A stretch of DNA of 64,000 nt from Sarocladium kiliense (Eukaryota; Ascomycota; Sordariomycetes; Hypocreales; Sarocladiaceae): the NCBI GenBank assembly GCA_030734395.1, contig JAUZTG010000016.1, positions 1,302,001-1,366,000 of the forward strand, given 5' to 3'. Each line of letters opens with the position of its first letter. Position 1 is the stretch's first letter. The notes under the pieces were generated by a model, which was not told where the DNA came from, did no database searches, and saw only the letters and a list, made by a program, of their open reading frames with translations. Shown in pieces: positions 47,510 to 59,000 of this stretch. A program made the translations under genes and the position numbers.

Positions 47510-49529
47510 TTTTGTTGCACGAGACAAGGAAGAGGATGGGATGTCGACAGGGATCAAGTCTCCAACGTAGCGTTGCCGCCGATGGGCCAATCAATCCTTG
47601 GGCTTATATCAAGGGGAGGGTGTATGCACGCACGGCCGGGATGGTGTCTTTCACTTTGTTTTAAAAAAGATATCCACACTTTTCTTTCGTTGCGTGTGAT
47701 GTGTCGTTTCTGTTTATAGAAGAGGGGAGAAGCAAATCAAATGAATATCTCTCAGCTGGCATGGCGGCAGATCTGCCAAGTTCTGACAGGCACTGGGACC
47801 CGTGTTTGACTTGACAGCGCTTAACGTGCTCCACGGCACAAGACATGCCCTTGCATGTCTGTACTCCATACCCAGATGGGGCAAAACGACACGGCATGCC
47901 TCATTCGGCGCGTAGCATACACGGATTCAACTGGCAGACTGGCTGGGCCGCTGGCCGTGGATTACAGTGCGAGTGTTTCGGGAAGCCACAGAGTGCGTAG
48001 TCTTGGGATTCCTTCCCTTGGACTTCCAAGGAACACGAGAGACAGGTCTGGGATCAATCTATCGCCGGCATTTGACGTCTCCTGTGCCACCCTTCGGAGA
48101 CGTTACGTGAAACCCTCGGAGTGAGAATGAATAGCGGTCACGAACCTGGTTCAACGTACGGGGAAACCCAACACAACACAGCCTTTTCTACCTCCCCGCT
48201 GCCAGTGACTTTCGACAGGGCCACGAGGAAAAGGTGGCTTGCATGTAGGGTTGTGAACAGAGCCACTCAAGATCATTGCGCTGCCTGTGTCATGCATGCA
48301 ACAGGTGCAGCTGCAGGTCGCTCAGAAGAGAGCCCTGCGTGCTTTGTGCTCTCGGCTAGATGCTTCGTTCAGATCTGCGTGGCGGATGGAATCGGAAGAG
48401 GCGTCGAGATGGAGGCAGCCCGATCAACGCCGAAGATTCGCCTCTCAACGCGGCGAGGTGCAGGAAAGCGAAAGCCACTGGCAGTGGAAGGCAAGACGTC
48501 CCAGTACCCTTGTTGCCATGTTAGAATGAAGTCATCGCATATTAACAAAGACACAGCGTGACGTTATCTGTCAACGACAAACCTGAGAAAGCAAAGCCAC
48601 ACACTCTTCGACACTAGTAAGACAAGTGCCGACCGACTCTCGCACGAGTCAATCATCCAGGACCTCCTCTCCTCCGCCAGCAAGGATAGGCAGACGTTCC
48701 AGATCGAAGAAAAAAACCAGCAAAACAAGCCACAGAGTTTCGCTGGGGGCCCTTGCGCCTCGGTGGATTCGAGCGCCGATGTACGCCGCGCGGTGGACTC
48801 CGACCTCTGGGCCAAACCCCGAAGATTGTCGGGCGCCTACGAAGCTTGGCTCTCTCTCAGGTGTCAGCGTGCGTGGGAAAGTTGAGGAGGAGCCTGCTGA
48901 TCGATTTTGACATGCCAGCCCCAACCCGCGCTCCCCGCTGGCCGACACCCCTGGTCTACTCTAGGTTTCCTGCGGGCTTTGTGGCCCCCAAATGGGTTCC
49001 AGGGCATGGCGCATGGGTCTACGACCGAGGCTGACGAGCGCCACAAGGACGCGGAGGTCCTGGTTTTCCCTTTCCTTTCGTTCAGTGGAACCGTGGGCTT
49101 AGGTTTCGCCTCACAGTGGGCGTCAAGTCAGCGTCAGAGAGGGGGGAATTCGGTTTCCTTTCGGACCGCCAGGCCTGGTGGTGAAGATCTCCCACTGCCA
49201 AGGTTAGTGAGATGCGATGGAACGGGGTTCCCAGGGTTCACACCCCCTCGTCGGCCCTTTCGACGGGGTAATGGCGATCGTGACAGTCAAGCCCACAGTT
49301 GCAGTCATCGTTGAATGACAGGTTGCAGCTGCAATACACGGCAGACAAGCTCGGCTGGTGCTGTGGGCAAGCAATCACTCCCTGGAGGAGTCGGTCACGC
49401 AGCACACGCGCGCGTGCAGCCATCCGGGCCACGTACCAGTAGGATGAGTTCGGCATGCCGCCCGATCTGACACTTACCCCCATCTTGAACCTTTCCACGT
49501 CCACGATCCATTCTTTTCGAAGGTTCTGC

Positions 49530-49549
49530 AGTTTTTTTTTTTTTTTATC
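49530..49549. repeat. Poly-T tract
   Basis: About 16-17 T residues in a row, followed by a C-rich stretch. This is in the gene-poor region with no gene next to it. Confidence 0.8.
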
Positions 49550-52500
49550 GCCGACAGCCCCCCCTCCCCCTCAACTCCCCCTTGACATGCCCTGGTTTCC
49601 GCCCCGACACAACCCTTGCGATCGCCAGGGACCCTCTTCGGTGTAGTGCACATGGTGCAGGCTACCCTTGCGCAACTCTGAGGAGCCAATCGCATCTTTG
49701 GGTTTGCGCCCTTGTTTCGATGCTGAAATGCCAGTGGAGCCGTTTCTGGTGATTTTGTCATGATTAGGTGAAGCTGAGCGCTGAGGCCAGTGTCGTCACG
49801 ATGTCATGAGTTGGTGTAATTGAGCCTCGTTGGTTTGACAGGTGAGAGAGAGAGCATACAGCTCGATTCAATGTCCACAACTCGAGACAATTCGCGATAA
49901 ATTGCATTGTAGTAAGGCTATAGTCGCAGGTTGCGCACGATAGGTCTCGAGTGTCTTTCGTTTCGCCGAGCTTCCCTTGCAGAATGGAACCCCCCCCCCC
50001 GGGCCAACAAGCTCATCCGTGCCCCCCTGCTGCTGACTCTTTGCAATTGCATACCCGCGATATTGACAGCTCGGAAGCCCGATCTCTATTTCGATGAACG
50101 AGGGGCGTTTGGAGGGGGCGTGCGCAGCCTCAGACCAACCATCCAACCAACCAAGTAGCCATTCAACACTCTCGTCGCTGCTGCATTGCACAAAGTGGCG
50201 CACCCCCATCCGCGGAACACAATGAGTATTTGCGTCGGTGCCGATGAATCAGTCGGCACCGTGTCCTCGGAGATCTTGAACAAAGAAGAAGAAAAGGAAA
50301 AGGCGAAAAGGCGAGGGCGGCGCTTGGCTTGGACTGGTAGGCTTGGAGGGTACAGGGACATGTCACTGATCCCAACAGACAAGTTTAGCTCAAGCCGCCT
50401 CCTTTCGTCCCAAGTCTGGCTCGCCCTTCCCGTCAATCACATCTCCAACAAGTAAAAACCCAAAGGCCCGGCAACTTGGTACGGGGGGGCATTAACAGCA
50501 TTCCACTTGGTGTTGTGATCGCCACTGGTGCCCGCCGATGGTGTGTCTAAGCCACCATCCGGTCCGGGAAAGGGGAGGCCTGAACTCAATTTCTACAGTA
50601 TTTTCCAAGGCGAGCATCCTGACTCGTCAGAATCGACCCTGTTGTGCGTCCCTTGCGACGGCTGCCGTCGTGGGGTCTTGGGAGGGCGCTGTGCCCAGAG
50701 AAACGACGTCGTCGAATGAGAGATGCCTGCATAGGCGGAACAATGCTTCCCTCCTTGACAGGTCTTCTTTTTCCCTCGTTGCCTTTTGCCGACTTGACGT
50801 GGGTCATTCCCTTCGGAGCGTGCGTCTTTCTGTGGAACTGACCAGCTAGCTTATTGACGACGACGGACGGACGGGCTGTACTTCTGTTCCGGTTCCAAGA
50901 CTAGGCAAGACAGGGCACGGGTCTCTGGAACCCGAGCGTGAGATGTGTGTCCTGGTCTGCAGAATGTATGTTCGGCCAAGGCACGCGAACGCATGCCACG
51001 GCCAGGAGATTTGATGGTTGCGCCAGGCCGTGTCGTCAGGGTCCCATCATCGGCCGCCGGAAATGGCCACCCGACCCCGAAGGAGTAGACGGTCCTCTGC
51101 CGCCCTCGTGGCCAAGATCATCGCGGCGGTAGCCTTTTGAGTTTGACTCTTGGGGAACATGTTCTTCTAACAATAGCCCTGTAGGGACGATCGCGTGAGG
51201 AGAGCTGTGGCTTTGGATGGACAAGCCAGCCAGCTGCCAGCAACACCAGCACCAGCACCAGCCACAGTCTTGATGGAATCTATGACAATCGTATTCGGGA
51301 CCCCGGCTGCATCTCCAACTGCCAGATGATCGTCCCTTGACAGAGGGTTCATGAACAGGACTGTATAGTCTACACCCCCTCAAGCAATATGCGAGTGCTA
51401 CGCTGGCATGGACAGGCTGCATGCCGGGACGGCGAGGGTGACCCATTTCGACCATCATAGCGAATATGAGCGAGCGAACTGCCTGGTCTGGGTTACACTG
51501 CATCTCCATCTCTTTTACGCCACGCTGGGATTTCTTGATCGGATCGTCGACTCTCCGAAGCCCAATCCCAGGCAAGGGACCGCATTGGCATGGAGCACCA
51601 ACTAGCCCGCGGAAGTCTGTTCATTTTTTCCCTGATTCATGACGATGACAATGGCGCGCTGTCATGACCGCGTTAGTGTCTTGTCCGGCGGCAACTGCCT
51701 ATTGACCGCCCCCCAAAGTCTCGTCATTTTGCCTTGCCTTGTCTACTCTAGCTGCACCACAGCGGCGTCATGGCGTACACTAGGAATCATCATTGCACCG
51801 ATGGCACGGAACAGAAAGGCGCGAGAGGCCGAGCGGCGAACTTGTTTTAAGCCCTTTGCTGATCGCTGCTTGTATCCGGTGATGGTGAGTTTAGAAGCAA
51901 ACGCCACAGAAACCAGAGCAATAGCCCGCCGCGCACCCGGAGCGAGGATCGGGATTAAGAGGGCCGTGTGAAACACGAGATCTGTTTCCTTTCTCCGGCG
52001 TACAGGATGGATGAATAGCATAAGGCTGGGCAAAGATGGAGTTTGGGGGGAAAGGGCCAGGGAGGCTGAAGCGGAGGGCGTGCATATGTGTGCGCATGTG
52101 GGTAGCACGCCCTCAGGTCATCACCATGTCTCATCGTTGCTTCTTCCCTTTGGCACATCCAGCTGTGATGATGGCTCCTGTCTGTCTTTGCTTTTCCCAT
52201 TGTTGGATGAAGACACCGTGCCTGTGAATCTAATCTGCCAGGTCTAACCCCAATTACCCAGTTCCTGGATCTCTTCAGACAAGCCCCCCCCCCTCCCCCT
52301 TCTTCTTCCCTTCCTCCCCGTGGAAACAATCCTAGCAAGCCGAGAGACAGGCTCCGCAACTGCTGAAAATGCGCATGTCACAACTGGTATTGTGTCTTAG
52401 CCTTGCTCTCAGGACGGGGAATGTGCCGAACCGGTGCCGGGCGGCATGATCCTACTAACAAGCACCGAGAGTCTGTTAGGTCAAACCCTCGTCATGGGTT

Positions 52501-53184
52501 CGTCGAAAGCTGAAGAGCAGCTGATCTCTTGACAAGTACGGAATACGTATTTGCTGAGGAAAGAAAAAAAAAAACAGAAGAGAAAAGAACGCCATAAGCC
52601 ATCCGGCGCATGTTACATCCGTAGCCTTGGAACCTCCTCCAGCCCAGCCGACATTTGGGTTTTGAGGCGCTGAGGGAAGCTGTTGATGTCGCCATTCATA
52701 AACTCTTTTCGCGCCCTGTGCATGTGCATCTGGTCTATGCGCCGGACATACAGCACAGTACGGTGCAGTAAGTGCAGTGCAGGACATAGGCGCATACACG
52801 AACACAAACATAACTCAACTCCTCTGTATTGCAGGGACACCCCCCCTGTTTCCCACCTTGATGCGTGCTGGTGGACTCGCACGCACACCTTGCCCACTTG
52901 CTACGAACTAGTCGCCTTCTGTCATCTTTCCACCTGGCTTCCTAATCGAAACCAGGGCTCAAGCGTGGGCCTGCGCTCACTGGCAGCTGAATGGCAATCC
53001 CTAGCCACCGAGGACGGCACGCACAGTAGCAGCAACGGCAGCAAGAACAAGGAGGGACCCTTAATCCATGTCGTCGTCTTAAACTTGCTTGATTCCTGGA
53101 GTTGCTGCTCGCCCGAAAATCTTCGCTGACAACGACGCCCTTATAAGCGAATACATGATCAGATGCTGGCTGCTGTCAGCTGTG

Positions 53185-53203
53185 TCTGATCTGATCTGAT
53201 CTG
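53185..53203. repeat. CTGAT pentanucleotide repeat
   Basis: Nearly four consecutive CTGAT units (CTGATCTGATCTGATCTG), about 1.4 kb upstream of the homeobox ATG. Confidence 0.85.
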
Positions 53204-53956
53204 GGATGCAAGATCGCAACTCGGATCGAGGAAGCGTACAGAGGCTGGCCCTGCTGCAGGCCCCCGGGCGGTTACTGGCATTGGACAGCAGCAGGCATAC
53301 ACACATTACATACACCGTACTCCGTCGATCTCAGTCAGTGGTCTACCTGACATAGATTGAACCTGTGGTCCGCCCTGGCTGTGACCAGCCGGGCCTGTCT
53401 GTCTCGCTGCCCTGAACCTAACTGACGCTTGCCACCTTTAGCCCGTCCTCCCACGCCATGATAGCAGCCATGTCCTGTCGAGTTCCTTGATCGACCAGCC
53501 CCATGGCTTGCTCTTCTGCATACCTAGCCTGCTTTCTTCCTCACCATGCCATCCTGACCTTTCTCCTTGGGTCCGTCTCGACAGTCAGTCCCATCTCAGC
53601 CCACAAGCACCATCACTAGCAGCCCACACCCTCCTGCTCCACCCCTTTCCCACCTCTTCTCTCGATCACACACCCCCTTACACCCCTGGTGCTTTGGACG
53701 TCCACACACCACCCTCTACTAGTGGCTCCCCTTACACTCCTCCTTCCGTGATCCCTCTCGTGCTTGTAGAGAGCAAAGAGGGTGTTCTGTTCTCCATGCC
53801 CCCGGGGTCCTTCCTGCTTGTGGGGTCCCTTGGAGGAAACAAGGACGACTTGGCTACGTTATTGTGCTTTGCTTCCTTCTAGCATCGTTGGGGACTAGTT
53901 GGGCCAAGCTTGCCGCGGGCTCCATATGACGGTGGCATCCATGATTTGAGATCTAG

Positions 53957-54003
53957 CACGCACACGCACACACACACGCACACGCCTACGCCTATACACA
54001 CAG
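53957..54003. repeat. CA/CG-rich simple repeat
   Basis: Alternating purine-pyrimidine tract of CACA and CGCA units, about 45 bases, some 640 bases upstream of the homeobox ATG. Such tracts can adopt Z-DNA, but no effect is shown here. Confidence 0.8.
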
Positions 54004-54217
54004 AGGCAAGCCAGCACAGGCATTACCAGGCCGGCAATTTCTCCAAACTTACTACACACACGGCGTGCTTGCTTGTTGCCCATCCCCCGTTCGGGACTAC
54101 CCTCACCGTGCGTGAGCCGGGCCACGTTGATCTGGTCCATCCATCTGGCAGTACATCATTCCCCATAGTGCCCAGGCCTCCCTGGACCTATTGCCTTTCA
54201 TATACATAACTGTACAT

Positions 54218-54470
54218 CTGCCTCATTCCCTTTCCACCTCCATCTTCTCGACTCCTACCTACCTACCTACCTCCATCTTCATCTACCCTTTTTCCTTGAC
54301 CCGATCTCCTGGACCCTTTCTTTTCCATCCACTCTCGACAAACACCTTGCCTTCATCTAACTTCTAATATTCTGGTCCTCTTGATCCCCTCTCCCTCACT
54401 GAAGTCTTGGACAACCTCATCGACACGTCTCCCCCTCTCTAAGCCATCTCTACACAACAACCAGGCCGGT
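54218..54470 (+). promoter_or_regulatory. CT-rich probable promoter and leader of the homeobox gene
   Basis: Strong pyrimidine bias on the plus strand, including CTAC repeats at 54,255-54,273. In filamentous fungi such CT blocks mark transcription-start regions. Its distance to the ATG (about 170-400 bases) is reasonable for a leader. No TATA box is evident. Confidence 0.45.
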
Positions 54471-54637
54471 GATCAGCACCCACCACACAATTAAGCCCTG
54501 TAACACCCTAGCCGGACGTTGAAGACCTTCGTTCGACAGGAGTTCTGAACAAACCAACCACTGTGGAATACAACAACACCAGGGAGCGTCGCTCGCCAGA
54601 AGGGCGCGCCGTCGACGAACACTTGGGCAGGCTTGGG

Positions 54638-56057
54638 ATGGCAAAGAGCCCATCTGGGGCACCCAGTTCAGCTCTTGTATCTACAACAACAACAACAACC
54701 TCACCAATCAGCAATACCAAAGACATGTCAACCCTCGCCATTCCACCACCACTACCTCTCCCGGCCTTTCGCCGGGAACCCCATTGGGATGCTATTCGTT
54801 CCTCAGCACCCTCACTTCCCCGTCTCGACACTCGAAACGCCCTCCCATCTATCCGAGAGGTAAGCTGCTTTTCTGGTTTGAACGCTTCGTGCCTGTTACT
54901 AACGGCAATGTTGTAGCTTGTCCCGGAACATCTTCTTAACAGCCAACCTCAGGAGAGGTCCTCGTCTGGTCCAAAGACGCTACTGACTTCCCCGGCATCA
55001 GCTGCACCTGGGCTCCAGACTTCACCTGGGTACACTCACGCAACACAAGGACAGAAGAGAAGGAGGCTTTCAGTAGAAGACGCAAGAGACTCTGAGCGAG
55101 CAAGACAGGTCCCTCGCCTCTACCATCCTTCAGAGTCTTCGAGCTATCCTCCTCGCCGAGAGTCACCGCCAGCAGCACCACGGCCTGATGGGTATTACAG
55201 CGATTCTCAGGCACGCCCAGTCTCGGCAGGGAAGTACGCCGCTCCTGGGGAAGTCAACGACCGTCCGGAGTTGCGACACGCTGTCCCCAGCCTGACACCC
55301 ACGACTCGACCCTACGAGCGAGACGGTCAATCTCCCTATCGTCCCGAAGGTCCTACTACCGATGGGTACCACAGCCGCGTTCCGCCACCAGCACACGCAA
55401 GGACAACGTCTACTGAGCAACCCTCGAGCTCTTACCGAGGAGACTACCCCTACTCGTCCTTCCAGCCGTCGAGCCGCTACGCCTCAGCACCATCTTCTGC
55501 AACCACCTACGAGCGGACACCCTTCACTACCCCGCCATACAGCATGCAATACGGAGAATACAGCCGTTTCGGTGGAGAGATGGGACCGGGAGGTCTGGTT
55601 GGTGAGACGAAGCAACGCAAGCGCCGCGGAAACCTGCCCAAGGAGACAACCGATAAGCTCAGGGCTTGGTTTGTCGCACATCTCCAGCACCCTTACCCAA
55701 CCGAGGACGAGAAACAGGAGCTCATGCGGCAGACCGGGCTTCAAATGAGTAAGTTTTGAAACAGTTTCAGCACCACCACGCGTAGCACGTTGATTGACTG
55801 ACATGTTTTTGTTTCTTCTGACAGATCAAATCTCCAACTGGTTTATCAATGCCCGTCGTCGCCAGCTCCCGAACATGATTAACGACGCAAGAGCCGAGTC
55901 CGAGGCCATGAGTGGGCGGTCGCTTGGCAAGTCGGACATGGGGCGGTACGAGCACGGCTCTCGGGACCATCTCAACCTCAGCGATGGTGAAGGACGGCAC
56001 TACGAAGAGGACATGAGGCTGCGAAGGGCGCAGGCACAGTCCCGGGAGAGCATATAA
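54638..56057 (+). CDS. TALE/KN-type homeobox transcription factor
   Basis: Three exons: 54638-54859, 54917-55748 and 55825-56057, giving 428 residues. The homeodomain (about 306-368) has the three-residue loop extension PYP and reads KRRGNLPKETTDKLRAWF, then HLQHPYPTEDEKQELM, then NQISNWFINARRRQLP. DNA-contact residues are intact, including N360 (the invariant Asn) and R362. An intron in phase 1 interrupts it just before recognition helix 3. The N-terminal 300 residues are disordered, rich in Ser, Pro, Tyr and Arg, with a basic patch QKRRRLSVED that may be a nuclear signal. In filamentous fungi homeobox factors of this class act in sexual and asexual development. The first in-frame ATG after a stop is at 54638; a second at 54725 is a possible start. 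The long empty upstream region suits a finely controlled regulator. Confidence 0.93.
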
Positions 56058-59000
56058 GATGCGGACGGGTTACACGGGATCAACTATATCCGATCTCCCC
56101 AACACTTCGACCAGCCCGTCTGTCGATTCACCACCAAAAAGCACATATTTGGGGGAAACACACAACTTTTCTTGTACGCAGTTATTCATGGGAACGGCAT
56201 TATAGCGAGGCTCGGGCTTTCTTTGTACACTTTTGAGGCTTGTTGGAACAGGACCTGGAGCCTGTCTGCCTTACTACCAGGGGGGAATCTACATAGACCA
56301 AGGAAAAGGGCCCTGCTGGCTTGAAAGAAGCAATGCAACGAACGTTCCAGGAGACGTTCGAATTGCTACTCAGCCAGGAAAAAGTACATATGACCAACGA
56401 ATAGAGTTGTACTACAACATCCACAATCTTTTGTATCATCCTGACCTGATCCCGATTGCCGGTAAACCTGACTCTGCCCTGACATTACTTTTTCTTGCAA
56501 ACATGAAGCATAGCGGCCCACGGGTGCCGTCACGAATCGAAGGTCGTCCTATGGGGCCAAAGGTGCTACATTCGCCGCAGGAAGCGTCTGGAGTTGCCTG
56601 CACAGCCACCATGGCTGGGATCATCCAGCGGCCTGCGTCCCGGCAAACGGCCAGACGTCAATTCTCCGGGAGGAGCTTGTCTTTCCTGCTCTCGCTCGGA
56701 CCTCTACGCGGTCCATGGCATGACTTGGTTGACATCAAAACGGGTGGACAAGCCAGGGTCATTTGGCGCGCGCTTGAGCCCTGCCAGCGGGCCAGGGCTG
56801 GCTAGGCTAGGGGGTCTGATCATCCCTCAGTGGTTCATGACCGCCGTCGCTATTTCGAAGAAGACCTTTTCGTCTAGCTTTGATAGAGAGAGAGTGTGTG
56901 GATCAAAAGGTGATTTATTTTGGATGATCGTCGTTCTAAAGTCGGGCGATCAGCTTGGAGACATGCAATGCTTACAAGTACCTACCTAACGCAGGGAAGA
57001 CCACCGCATGGCACGGAGTTAACGGAGGTTCTAGACTGAAGACTTGCCAGGGAGCAGCACAGGCGCCGTCGCGGGATCGACACGGAGCAGGACCCGTACG
57101 AGTGTAGTCTGGCGGTGCGGTCATGGCAGCTAGAGATAGTAGAGCCTTATCCCCCCCATGTCGTACGTAGGCCATGCAAGCTTTCAGGATTTCGGAGCAG
57201 GTTGGACGAGAACTACTGGTAGCGTAGCTCATGTCTCACGCCATCGTGGGAAGCGCAATGAATGTCATGCATAAGACACTGGGATCCATCAACGACGGTG
57301 CTTGGATGGGTTGCCCTCATCGTGAGACCCTAAAGAGAGCATCAGTGGCTGGCGGCCATTGGAACTCACACGCCCCTAAGACAACCCAGAGAGTTCTACG
57401 GGCTCAAGAATTATCCAAAACGACTCAAGTGTCGGTCCACTTTGCCAGCCGGTCCTAGTCAAACGAAACTCTCCTTCAGCCCGGAGCAAGCAGGAGAAGA
57501 AAGGGCAAAGCGTCCAGTCAAGGCAGGCAGGCGGGCAACTGTCATTCTGTACGCACATGCGTTTCGACAATCAGCTCTTTCCGAGCGCTGGAGTCAGCCG
57601 ACTTCGAAACATGACGGCGGGCTGGGAGAGCAAGAAGCATTGTTCACCTTGGCAACATCGCGTCCAGCGGCATTTGGAACCATGACGCTCTGACAGGTCG
57701 GACCTCGTCAGTGGAGAAGGGGGATTGAGCTGTCGTGTTGGCGTCCTTCAAGACGGGATGAGGTCGCCAGGTGATCCCTGTGGGAGATCTGATCTGTGCC
57801 ATGCCATGCCACTTGGGGCCGCCGCGCTGCCACGAGAGAAGTGAGTCCACACTCGCCGCCCGCCGTCCCTCCTCCTAGACCTGGACCTGCTGGACAGAGT
57901 TAGATAGACGCCAACAGCGACAAGGGTTTCGGCGACCCCATCATGGGTGATCTGCCATGGAAGAGGTCTAAGGGGGGGATCCACGGGTCCACCCTTCGCA
58001 GGCACAATCATCAATGCTGGGCGGGATTGCTGCTTTGGGTTGACTTGTGCTGTAGCCTTCTACGGCTGTTGGACTCGGCACGCTAGAGGTGGTGAAATCC
58101 TACGGGGAGATGGCTGGAGTTACGACGTCGGTGAAGGGGAGTTAAAACGTGTTTGGACCTCGTGGATGATGGGCCGGGATATACGTACACCCGGAGCCCT
58201 GGCCCAGATATTTTTTCGCAGTTGAGAGATCTTGGCTAGTTGTCGATACGCGAAAACCGGGTTTGATGATCGTCGTGAGGATGGGATGTCCTTGTAGGAT
58301 CTTCTCACCGAGCCCAAAGTCGTGATAGGGCTGTGACGGAGCGTGTATAAGGGTTTCAGGTGATATCTTGAGCGCGATATACCGCTGGAAGTCGTCTACT
58401 TCAGGCAGTGTAGATGGACAATAGCAATTTCTGAATAATATGCTCATGTAGTGTTATCCACGGTTGCATATCTTCACTCGCTATGACAAGAAGTGCCTTA
58501 TGCATAGATGTCTTCACAACTCCTAGGCTTGTGGTCAAACTCGAAAGCCCTCTAGTCTCATCTCCTCACATCGATCGAGGATATACGAAGTCGATACGAC
58601 GCACAATCATTAACTTTGGCAGCAACTTTCCGTCCCTATTAGGTCACTCGTCTAGTGTCTCGGTGCCATATCGGCGACTCGGCCGTCTCTCACATTTCAA
58701 GATCGTCAACCAGCGCCGCGTCCCGATCTGTGAGACCCCATGCATCGTCTAGTCCAAATTGCAGCCACGCACGAACTTGCAATATGTGGGCTTCTTCAAA
58801 CGACTGCCTGGCGGACCACGACACTAACACGCTACTACGTATTACCGCTCTCACCAGTACGAATAGGTGAAAGCTTGTCAAACTGGGTGCGGGTCACCCT
58901 GTCTGGGTCTTTCAAGTAACGTGAGACAGGACAGGCTCCATCCAGGCTTGTGCATAGTAAGGCGGCGCCGTCCGAGCTTGCTGACCTGACAGCCCGTCCA

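Larger units (their letters stand above)
40199..54637. other. 14.4 kb region with no convincing gene, upstream of the TALE homeobox gene
   Basis: Both strands carry only short frames of scrambled composition, without family motifs and without exon chains. Codon use and base pattern differ from the flanking genes. Simple repeats are dispersed: a tandem 13-mer at 41,560, GGTC repeats at 44,951, CA/CTCA repeats at 47,478, poly-T at about 49,532, poly-C at about 49,990, CTGAT repeats at 53,185, and CA/CG repeats at 53,957. The last 400 bases are CT-rich and fit a promoter and leader. Possible contents are distant control elements, a long spliced leader or non-coding RNAs of the homeobox gene; none can be shown from sequence alone. 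Confidence 0.5.

Noticed and set aside
51036..51575. Minus-strand frame of 179 residues with clustered Cys and Trp
   Set aside because: The CWCWCWCC-like run comes from a GT/AC-rich simple stretch; the rest has no protein-like order.
53487..53882. Plus-strand frame of 131 residues near the homeobox gene
   Set aside because: Pro/Ser/His/Leu-rich translation of a C-rich promoter region; no homeobox or other motif and no splice link to the downstream exons.
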